Positions 1-5,818 of a stretch of 10,611 nucleotides of DNA are shown here, in pieces (position 1 is the stretch's first letter; every line of letters starts with the position of its first letter). The stretch lies in NCBI GenBank assembly GCA_027037575.1, contig JALVZP010000124.1, positions 1 to 10,611 on the forward strand. Reading direction: 5' to 3'. The notes under the pieces were generated by a model. The model was not told the DNA's origin, ran no database searches, and was given only the letters and a program-made list of their open reading frames with translations. The DNA comes from Desulfobacterales bacterium (GTDB lineage: Bacteria; Desulfobacterota; DSM-4660; Desulfatiglandales; JALVZP01). A program made the position numbers and the translations under genes.

Positions 1-120
1 ACAAAGGTGGGTATATTTACTAAGTTCCTTTCAGCCCCTAAGGGTGGTAAATATGTCTATACCAAGTGCCTTTTTGAAATTGCAACAAGGGCTTTAAAGC
101 TTCATATTTTTAAATATTAA
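1..120 (+). CDS. 3' end of an unidentified gene (partial, runs off left edge)
   Basis: Frame 1 is open from the first base to a TAA at 118-120 and gives 39 residues with a lysine-rich, ordinary-looking composition (ends LKLHIFKY). Frame 2 is also open, to a TAA at 95-97, so the choice of frame is not certain. Frame 1 was preferred for its amino-acid composition. If real, the gene converges on the leftward MBL-fold gene and their 3' ends overlap by 11 bp. I do not recognise the family, and too little is present to assign a function. Confidence 0.45.
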   Translation, partial: TKVGIFTKFLSAPKGGKYVYTKCLFEIATRALKLHIFKY

Positions 121-877
121 TCCTAAAGAGATCTTTCGCAACTATAACATTTCCTCTATAATAGTTCTTGCATCTCTTTATGATATCTATTCTAAAACAC
201 TCAGGATAAAGGTGGGTTAAAATTAGATTTTTTACATTTGCTTCCTTAGCTATTTTACCGGCATCTGAAGGACTGAGATGTGTATCTATTTTCCAAGATT
301 TAAGATATTCTTCAGGAAACGAGCATTCCAAAATAGCAAGATCAACATCTTTACATAGCTGGACTACATCTTCGCATAAACCTGTATCACCTGAATATGC
401 AATTTTCTTTCCAGAGATATCTTCAATGCGAAATCCAATACTTTCTGATGTATGTTTTACAGGATATGAATTAACTATAAGATCTTTACAGTTTCTTCTG
501 CTTTTTTTCCCCATTTCATCAATCCTTAATAGCTTTGGAGAAAGATTCAAGTGTCCTCTATATGCATTTTGGAGTCCTTTTATAAAATCCTTTGTTCCCG
601 ATGGTCCCAAGATGGTAACAGGATGAACAAAGGAGGGATCAGTGTTTTTTAAGACAAAAAGAAGATGGATAATATCTGCAGTATGATCTGGATGGAAATG
701 GGAGATTAGGACATAGTCAATCATGGTAAAAGATAGCCCTGCTTTGCTTAGCTGCCTCAATGTTCCAGGGCCAATATCTAAGAGCAAGTTAGCTTTTTCA
801 GACCTTACTAATAAAGAAGGAGACGATCTTTCTGGTAAAGGGATAAATGTTCCTGAACCTAAGATTACAACTTCCAA
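110..877 (-). CDS. MBL-fold metallo-hydrolase, RNase Z-like
   Basis: A 255-residue cytosolic metallo-beta-lactamase-fold hydrolase. The zinc signature H60-x-H62-x-D64-H65 (SHFHPDH) is complete. Further ligand candidates are H142 (PVKHTSES), D164 (YSGDTG) and H222 (LTHLYPE), and H200 lies in a DTHLSPSDAG segment like that of the ribonuclease Z/arylsulfatase-like branch. The N-terminal MEVVILGSGTFIP strand and the LLLDIGPG turn are also typical. At 255 residues it is shorter than a standard tRNA 3'-processing RNase Z (about 300), and no clear flexible-arm exosite is visible, so the substrate is unknown. The start is TTG, set by an AGGGAG ribosome-binding site 7 nt upstream. No ATG lies near the expected N-terminus. 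The gene diverges from the sigma-54 activator gene across a 54-bp gap. No membrane segment or signal peptide is seen. The fold is secure, the exact enzyme is not. Confidence 0.9.
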   Translation of the reverse strand: MEVVILGSGTFIPLPERSSPSLLVRSEKANLLLDIGPGTLRQLSKAGLSFTMIDYVLISHFHPDHTADIIHLLFVLKNTDPSFVHPVTILGPSGTKDFIKGLQNAYRGHLNLSPKLLRIDEMGKKSRRNCKDLIVNSYPVKHTSESIGFRIEDISGKKIAYSGDTGLCEDVVQLCKDVDLAILECSFPEEYLKSWKIDTHLSPSDAGKIAKEANVKNLILTHLYPECFRIDIIKRCKNYYRGNVIVAKDLFRINI

Positions 878-884
878 TTCTATT

Positions 885-890
885 CTCCCT
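885..890 (-). promoter_or_regulatory. Ribosome-binding site that fixes a TTG start
   Basis: On the minus strand AGGGAG is followed by 7 nt and then TTG (875-877), the first codon of the MBL-fold gene. The next in-frame codons upstream are GAA and ATA, which are not usual starts, so TTG is the best-supported initiation codon. Confidence 0.6.
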
Positions 891-916
891 TCTGTAAAAT
901 AAAAAATTAAGTCTTG

Positions 917-923
917 AAGGAGG
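917..923 (+). promoter_or_regulatory. Ribosome-binding site that fixes the activator start at ATG 932
   Basis: AAGGAGG lies 8 nt before ATG 932-934. The longest reading of the frame would begin at TTG 914, but that codon lies directly against this Shine-Dalgarno sequence and has no site of its own. The protein therefore most likely begins MLFSIVGLN. Confidence 0.75.
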
Positions 924-931
924 AGATAAAG

Positions 932-3334
932 ATGTTATTTTCCATAGTAGGTTTAAATATATCCACTGAAAAGAGAAAACTCCTTCTTGAATATCTCAAA
1001 GATGTGCCAAACATTAAGCTATTTTTCCCATCCTCCATAGATGAATTCTTTAATTATAAACCTGATCTAATTATTATTCCATCTATTCAATTATTAAGGG
1101 CCTTAGATTCAAGATTAAGTGATAAAGAGACCTCATTTATTATATGGTCAGATAAAAATATACCAGAAACAATAAGATTGATCAAAGAAAATTCACTGCT
1201 ACAGGATACTTTAAAAAAGGTAGAAAGTCTTTTAGACAGAAGAACCTTGGAGCTTAAACACAAAAGTCGTGAACTTGCCTGCCTCTATAGGATAGCCATA
1301 TTAAGGGAAAGGCCAAATATCACTTTAGAAGAGATTGTACAGGGTATTGTAGATATTATTCCATCTTCCATGGAAGCAGAGGATAGGATCTGTGTAAGGA
1401 TACTTCTTGGATATAACGAATTTAAATCCAAAAATTTTAAATTTACACCCTGGAAATATATAAGTGATATTTTGATAAATGGAGAATGGGGAGGAAGAAT
1501 AGAGTTATACTATTTTCAGGAACCATCCTTATTTATAGAAAAGGAATTGATTGATGCAATAAGTGAAAGATTAGGAAAGATAGCTGAGAGATTTAGGACA
1601 GAAGAATCTTTAAGGCTTGAGAGTAGAAATATAAAAAATATCTTAGATGCTGCAAAGGATCTTATTTATAAAGTAAATGAAAATTATGAGATAGAATACA
1701 TAAATCCTGCTTTAGAGAAGGAGTTTGGACCAGTCAATAATAAGAAATGCTATGAATATTTTGGAAAAGACAATAGATGCTCAGATTGCAAACTTTCAGA
1801 GGTATTGATGGGAAATACAATAAGGAGGGAATGGAACTTTAAAAAGAAGATATATGATGTTTTGGATACACCAATAAAGAATCCTGATGGAACTACTTCA
1901 AAGCTTTCCATATTGAGAGATCTTACAGAATTAAAGAAGGCCCATATAGAGCTTAGAGAAAGAGAGGAACTTTATAGGACACTTACAGAATCAGTAGCGG
2001 ATGGAGTAATCTTGGTAGAGAATAAAAAGATTATCTTTGCAAATAAGGCATTTTTAAATATGTTCAAGTTCCATAACCCACAGACTGTCATAAATATGAA
2101 TGTAGAAAATATATTTGATCCAGAATTCCATCCTTTATGCAAAAAGTTGTTTGATCCCCTCTTTGTTTCTACCAAGAAAGAAGAGATAAATCAGATGAAC
2201 TGGCTTTTAGGAAAAACGAACAAGGGAGATAAGATCTGGGTGTCCTTAAATGTGAATGTCATTACTCTCAGGTCAAAACCTATAATACTTGCAACGATAC
2301 AGGATGTTACTGATCAGGTCTTATGGCAGAAAAAGGTTCAGGAAGAAGCAGAATACTTTAGAAAAGAAACCATAAAGCTAAAATCCACTATAAAGGAAAG
2401 GTATAAATTTGGTGACATTATAGGAAAAAGTCAGGCAATGCAAAAAGTATATGAAATGATTATAAAGGCAGCAGATTCAGATGCAAGTGTAGTGATATTT
2501 GGAGAGTCTGGGACAGGAAAAGAACTTGTTGCAAGGGCTATTCACAAACTGAGTCCAAGGGCAGATAAACCATTTGTTGCCGTAAATTGTGGGGCAATAC
2601 CAGAGCAGCTTGCAGAAAGTGAATTCTTTGGTCATAAAAAAGGTGCATTTACAGGAGCATATACGGATAAACATGGCTACCTCTATGCAGCTAATGGAGG
2701 AACACTATTCTTAGATGAAGTTGGAGAACTGGATTTAAATATACAGGTAAAATTTTTAAGGGCATTTGAAACAGGAGAATATAGTCCCATTGGAGATACG
2801 AAGACCTATACTTCTGATTTCAGACTTATCTGTGCAACTAATAAAGATCTTGCACAACTCGTTGCTACGGGGAAAATGAGAGAAGATTTCTATTACAGGA
2901 TTAGTGTTATACCTATTTATATTCCTCCTCTTAGGGAAAGGAAAGAGGATATCCCTCTTTTAGTAGAGCATTTTTTAAAATTATATAGTAAAGGAAAGCA
3001 CCCTCCTACACTTCCTGCAAGATATATGGACATGCTTATGAACTATGACTGGCCAGGAAATGTCAGAGAACTTCAGGGAATGATTCAAAGGTATCTAAGT
3101 ACAGGAAATTTCGAATTTCTTGGTAACAAAAGTCTAGATCTCTTGGAGTTTCCTGAACTGAACAATATTAGAGGAAATGGAACACTAAAGAAGGCTGTAG
3201 GTGAATTTGAAAAAAGGTATATCCTTATGACACTTCAACAAAATAGATGGCATAAAGGAAAGGTTGCTTCCATTTTGGGAATAGATCCAAAGACCTTGTA
3301 TAGAAAAATGAAAAGATATGGCATTCCTTCCTGA
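932..3334 (+). CDS. Sigma-54-dependent transcriptional activator with GAF-like and two PAS sensor domains
   Basis: An 800-residue cytosolic enhancer-binding protein that would activate RNA polymerase-sigma-54. Residues 1 to about 95 look like an alternating beta/alpha receiver-like domain, but the strand that normally ends in the phospho-acceptor Asp reads PDLIIIPS, so phosphotransfer seems unlikely. About 95-115 is a helical linker. About 115-225 is a GAF-like region (LYRIAILRERP to DAISERLGKIAERF). PAS 1 is about 230-332 and PAS 2 about 343-462. The AAA+ domain (about 490-725) has Walker A GESGTGKE (524-531), the sigma-54 contact loop GAFTGA (571-576), Walker B GGTLFLDE (589-596), LRERKEDIP and DWPGNVREL, so it appears fully active. 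A Fis-type helix-turn-helix closes the protein (775-798, KGKVASILGI then TLYRKMKRYG). PAS 1 contains C273, C283 and C286 (C-x9-C-x2-C), a possible redox or metal site. The gene lies 212 bp upstream of sat on the same strand, which makes the sulfate-reduction operon its most likely target. The signal is unknown. Confidence 0.93.
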   Translation: MLFSIVGLNISTEKRKLLLEYLKDVPNIKLFFPSSIDEFFNYKPDLIIIPSIQLLRALDSRLSDKETSFIIWSDKNIPETIRLIKENSLLQDTLKKVESLLDRRTLELKHKSRELACLYRIAILRERPNITLEEIVQGIVDIIPSSMEAEDRICVRILLGYNEFKSKNFKFTPWKYISDILINGEWGGRIELYYFQEPSLFIEKELIDAISERLGKIAERFRTEESLRLESRNIKNILDAAKDLIYKVNENYEIEYINPALEKEFGPVNNKKCYEYFGKDNRCSDCKLSEVLMGNTIRREWNFKKKIYDVLDTPIKNPDGTTSKLSILRDLTELKKAHIELREREELYRTLTESVADGVILVENKKIIFANKAFLNMFKFHNPQTVINMNVENIFDPEFHPLCKKLFDPLFVSTKKEEINQMNWLLGKTNKGDKIWVSLNVNVITLRSKPIILATIQDVTDQVLWQKKVQEEAEYFRKETIKLKSTIKERYKFGDIIGKSQAMQKVYEMIIKAADSDASVVIFGESGTGKELVARAIHKLSPRADKPFVAVNCGAIPEQLAESEFFGHKKGAFTGAYTDKHGYLYAANGGTLFLDEVGELDLNIQVKFLRAFETGEYSPIGDTKTYTSDFRLICATNKDLAQLVATGKMREDFYYRISVIPIYIPPLRERKEDIPLLVEHFLKLYSKGKHPPTLPARYMDMLMNYDWPGNVRELQGMIQRYLSTGNFEFLGNKSLDLLEFPELNNIRGNGTLKKAVGEFEKRYILMTLQQNRWHKGKVASILGIDPKTLYRKMKRYGIPS

Positions 3335-3338
3335 CAGT

Positions 3339-3352
3339 GGTGCAATTTTGCC
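3339..3352 (+). repeat. Upstream element 1, candidate activator-binding site
   Basis: GGTGCAATTTTGCC lies 4 bp after the activator stop codon. It is an imperfect inverted repeat and shares an 11-bp core (GCAWTTTTGCC, 10 of 11 identical) with element 2, 69 bp downstream. Its centre is about 135 bp upstream of the GC of the candidate -12 element, within the usual range for enhancer sites of sigma-54 activators. The function is inferred from position and duplication only. Confidence 0.35.
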
Positions 3353-3408
3353 TTATAAAGAAAATATCTAAATATGACAATAAGTTATAGAACACGTCTT
3401 CCTGAATC

Positions 3409-3422
3409 GGGCATTTTTGCCC
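3409..3422 (+). repeat. Upstream element 2, palindromic candidate activator-binding site
   Basis: GGGCATTTTTGCCC is a perfect 5-bp inverted repeat around TTTT and repeats the core of element 1. Its centre is about 65 bp upstream of the GC of the candidate -12 element. No T-tract follows on either strand, which argues against a rho-independent terminator for the activator gene. A pair of similar dyad sites about seven helical turns apart would suit an oligomerising, Fis-type enhancer-binding protein. This is an inference. Confidence 0.4.
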
Positions 3423-3466
3423 AATAACTCCTATGTGTATCTCCGTAAATAACTACTCTCTCTTCA

Positions 3467-3482
3467 TGGTATAAAATTTGCA
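3467..3482 (+). promoter_or_regulatory. Candidate sigma-54 (-24/-12) promoter for the sat-apr-qmo operon
   Basis: TGGTATAAAATTTGCA matches the invariant GG of the -24 element (3468-3469) and the GC of the -12 element (3480-3481) at the correct 12-bp register, with a full TTGCA box. The -24 box departs from TGGCAC at two positions. Transcription would begin near 3492, leaving a leader of about 55 nt before sat. The sequence also contains TATAAA, but no plausible -35 hexamer lies 16-18 bp upstream, so a sigma-70 reading is weaker. The activator gene next door supports the sigma-54 reading. Confidence 0.5.
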
Positions 3483-3546
3483 GGATCTCCAGATAAAAGA
3501 AATCAATCTTTAATAAGCTCTAACAATAAAAAGCAGGAGGTGTATA

Positions 3547-4905
3547 ATGACGAGTTTGTTGATTGAAAGACCTCTGCCTCATGGAGGTAGGCTGGTTGAA
3601 AGGGTGGTAAGAGATAAAGAGGTTGCAAAAAAGATGATAAAAGGATGTCCTACCTATGATATAAAGCCTACACTTCATTTTGAAACAGGGGTTCCTGTAA
3701 GAAATGTGTATAGGGAGATAATGTCTATCTGCTATGGCTTCTTTAGCCCTGTAGAAGGATCAATGACACAGGCAGAAGTTGAGAGGGTACTAAAAGAACG
3801 CAGGTTACTGAATGACTGGATATTTCCATTTCCATTGGTATTTGATATCAGCAAGGAAGATTATAAGAAGCTTGGAGTAACAAAGGGAGATCGCCTTGTT
3901 CTCAATCTAAAGGGAAAGCCTTTTGCCATATTGGATATAGAAGAGATATGGGAGATAGATGATCCTGAAAGATTTGCACACAGGGTATTTGGGACACCAG
4001 AGGATAATCCAGAGGTAGTAAGGCAACGCTTTGACAAGAAACATCCAGGATGGGTTATATACAGGAGCCTCCAGCCCATAGTCCTTGCAGGAAAATATAC
4101 CATTATTAATGAGCCAAAATTCAGGCCACCATTTGATAGATTCTGGTATCCTCCAAGAAAGTGTAGGGAAAAGTTTGATGAGCTTGGTTGGAGAACAGCA
4201 ATTGCGCATCAGACAAGGAATGTCCCCCATGTTGGACATGAATTCTTAATGAAAAATGCTGCATATACAGGTGATATAGAGCCATGCCATGGAATCTTGG
4301 TAAATGCTATAATAGGTGTTAAAAGAAGGGGAGATTATCCTGATGAAACCATTGTAGAGGCACAAGAGGCAGTAAGTACTGCTGGATATATAAAGCCAGA
4401 GAGAAGGTTCGTAAGTATATGCCTATGGGATATGAGGTATGGTAACCCCCTTGAATCACTTCTTCATGCAATAATAAGGCAGAATATGGGATGCACCCAT
4501 CATATGTTTGGGCGTGATCATGCAGCAGTAGGTGAATACTATGATATGTGGGCAACACAGATACTCTGGACAAAGGGGATTCCAAGCTTTGGATTTGATA
4601 AGTCACCAATAGATATTCCATATGGGGTTCAGATAAGACCACAGAATATGAGAGAATTTGCATACTGTCCAGTATGTAAAGAGATGGCATATAGTGAAAA
4701 TTGTGGTCATAAAAGAGAAGGGATAAGTGGTAGTCTTCTCAGGGGAATGATTGCAGAAGGTGTTCAGCCACCAAGCGTCATCATGAGACCTGAGGTGTAT
4801 AAGGTGGTTGTAAAGTGGTGGAAGCACTTTGGATATCCATTCTGCAATGAGAAATATGTAAGGGATAAGGAAAGAGATTTAGAGGTTGAACTTGAAGACT
4901 TATAA
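3547..4905 (+). CDS. sat: Dissimilatory sulfate adenylyltransferase (ATP sulfurylase)
   Basis: This cytosolic enzyme converts sulfate and ATP to APS and pyrophosphate, the activation step of sulfate reduction. The 452-residue protein has the length of prokaryotic dissimilatory Sat and no APS-kinase domain. It opens with the family's PHGGRLVERV segment. The nucleotide and sulfate site is visible as QTRNVPHVGHE (222-232), which combines the QxRN and HxxH motifs, followed by GRDHAAVGEYY (322-332). Near the C-terminus C374, C377, C386 and H388 (CPVC to CGH) form a likely zinc site, just before GISGSLLRGMIAEG, the usual substrate-site loop. AGGAGG lies 6 nt before the ATG. It is the first gene of the rightward operon and is followed after 15 nt by the 118-residue gene. 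Confidence 0.97.
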   Translation: MTSLLIERPLPHGGRLVERVVRDKEVAKKMIKGCPTYDIKPTLHFETGVPVRNVYREIMSICYGFFSPVEGSMTQAEVERVLKERRLLNDWIFPFPLVFDISKEDYKKLGVTKGDRLVLNLKGKPFAILDIEEIWEIDDPERFAHRVFGTPEDNPEVVRQRFDKKHPGWVIYRSLQPIVLAGKYTIINEPKFRPPFDRFWYPPRKCREKFDELGWRTAIAHQTRNVPHVGHEFLMKNAAYTGDIEPCHGILVNAIIGVKRRGDYPDETIVEAQEAVSTAGYIKPERRFVSICLWDMRYGNPLESLLHAIIRQNMGCTHHMFGRDHAAVGEYYDMWATQILWTKGIPSFGFDKSPIDIPYGVQIRPQNMREFAYCPVCKEMAYSENCGHKREGISGSLLRGMIAEGVQPPSVIMRPEVYKVVVKWWKHFGYPFCNEKYVRDKERDLEVELEDL

Positions 4906-4920
4906 AAAAGGAGGTTTAAG

Positions 4921-5277
4921 ATGGCTCATTACATATTAGTCCTTTTGGATGATAAAAGGATGGAAAAGATAAAAGGAAGTCCTGTCGAAAAGAATATAAA
5001 ATCCATGTTTGGTGGAGAACTCAAATGCATAGAGGTAAATGTGCCAGATGAACTAAGCCAGAAGATATTAAAGACATTTGATACTGCAAGGATTGATGCA
5101 CGTGGTGCAATAACAGATCTTCCAGTGGCATTTATGAGGGAATTTTTCAATCAGATTGCAGAAAAGAAATCTATTGGCCCGGAAGTCATAGAGGCAACAC
5201 TTGAAAAGGCAGATCAGATAAAGGAGCTTGCAGCAAAGGAATCAGAGTATCTCCCTCCGCCAGATATAGAGGTCTAA
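4921..5277 (+). CDS. Conserved-type small protein between sat and aprB, function unknown
   Basis: A 118-residue soluble protein with no signal peptide, membrane segment or cysteine motif (only one Cys, C39). It starts with a beta strand (HYILVLLDD), followed by mixed beta and alpha segments, a long charged helical region (about 73-108) and a short tail with PPP (LPPPDIEV). AAGGAGG lies 6 nt before the ATG, and the gene begins 15 nt after the sat stop, so co-translation is likely. From memory, Archaeoglobus fulgidus also has a small ORF of similar size between sat and aprBA, which suggests a family tied to APS metabolism. I cannot confirm homology here. A role as a Sat or AprBA partner, or as an assembly or channelling factor for APS, would be inference from position only. 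Confidence 0.88.
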   Translation: MAHYILVLLDDKRMEKIKGSPVEKNIKSMFGGELKCIEVNVPDELSQKILKTFDTARIDARGAITDLPVAFMREFFNQIAEKKSIGPEVIEATLEKADQIKELAAKESEYLPPPDIEV

Positions 5278-5358
5278 TAGAAGGGAGGTGGGAAGAAAAA
5301 ACTGGGAAGGACTTTTGAAAGATTTGTAATAAAAAATCCAAAATAAGGAGGTAGAAAG

Positions 5359-5802
5359 ATGCCAAGTTATGTAATTGCTGAAAAATGTGATGGTTGCAAA
5401 GGTCAAGACAAGACTGCATGCATGTATATCTGCCCAAATGACCTTATGGTATTGGACATGGAGAGAATGAAGGCATATAACCGTGATCCATCCATGTGCT
5501 GGGAATGCCAGTGCTGCGTCAAGATATGTCCACAGCAGGCAATAGATGTAAGGGGATATGCTGACTTTATCCCCTTGGGTGCAAGTGTTGTCCCACTTCG
5601 TGGTTCAAAGGATATTATGTGGACAGTAAAATTCAGGGATGGTTCTATAAAGAGATTTAAGTTCCCAATCAGGACAACTGAAGAAGGGACAGCAGATCCA
5701 ATAGGTGGTTTTCCAACACATGATGATCTAAAGAGCGAGGCACTTGCAACAGAGCCTGCATCCTTGGGAATTGATGAGGTTCCAAAATATAAAGGACAAT
5801 AA
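5359..5802 (+). CDS. aprB: APS reductase beta subunit, 2x[4Fe-4S]
   Basis: The 147-residue ferredoxin-like electron-transfer subunit of APS reductase carries electrons from the Qmo complex to the FAD of AprA. Cysteines for two [4Fe-4S] clusters are visible: C10-x2-C13-x7-C21-x3-C25P, which has the longer spacing typical of AprB, and C47-x2-C50-x2-C53-x3-C57P. W48 lies in the CWEC motif, next to the second cluster. After the clusters come the GYADFIPLG and IMWTVKFRDG sheet segments and a C-terminal tail that in known structures wraps around AprA. AAGGAGG lies 7 nt before the ATG. An 81-nt gap precedes the gene, and aprA follows 16 nt after it. C52 is an extra cysteine inside the second motif; many AprB proteins, as I recall them, have Ser there. 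The sequence resembles bacterial rather than archaeal AprB. Confidence 0.97.
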   Translation: MPSYVIAEKCDGCKGQDKTACMYICPNDLMVLDMERMKAYNRDPSMCWECQCCVKICPQQAIDVRGYADFIPLGASVVPLRGSKDIMWTVKFRDGSIKRFKFPIRTTEEGTADPIGGFPTHDDLKSEALATEPASLGIDEVPKYKGQ

Positions 5803-5818
5803 ATAAGGAGGGGGAAAA

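Noticed and set aside
13..54. 8-bp inverted repeat ATATTTAC/GTAAATAT as a hairpin or riboswitch remnant
   Set aside because: It is A/T-rich with a 26-nt loop, lies within a probable coding frame and matches no known RNA pattern.
914..931. TTG at 914 as the start of the sigma-54 activator
   Set aside because: The codon lies against the Shine-Dalgarno AAGGAGG that serves ATG 932 at normal spacing. It would add only MKEEIK and has no ribosome-binding site of its own.
3338..3352. TGGTGCAATTTTGCC as a sigma-54 promoter
   Set aside because: The GG to GC distance is one base too short for the -24/-12 register. It fits better as one of the paired upstream elements.
3409..3422. Rho-independent terminator for the activator gene
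   Set aside because: The 5-bp stem is short and is not followed by a T-tract on either strand.
3470..3475. TATAAA as a sigma-70 -10 box for sat
   Set aside because: The position 17 bp upstream reads AAATAA, with no resemblance to TTGACA, and the same bases fit a -24/-12 promoter.
5281..5325. Short GTG-started reading frame of 13 codons between the 118-residue gene and aprB
   Set aside because: The GTG is part of the Shine-Dalgarno-like GGGAGGTG itself, so there is no spacer, and the peptide shows no recognisable features.
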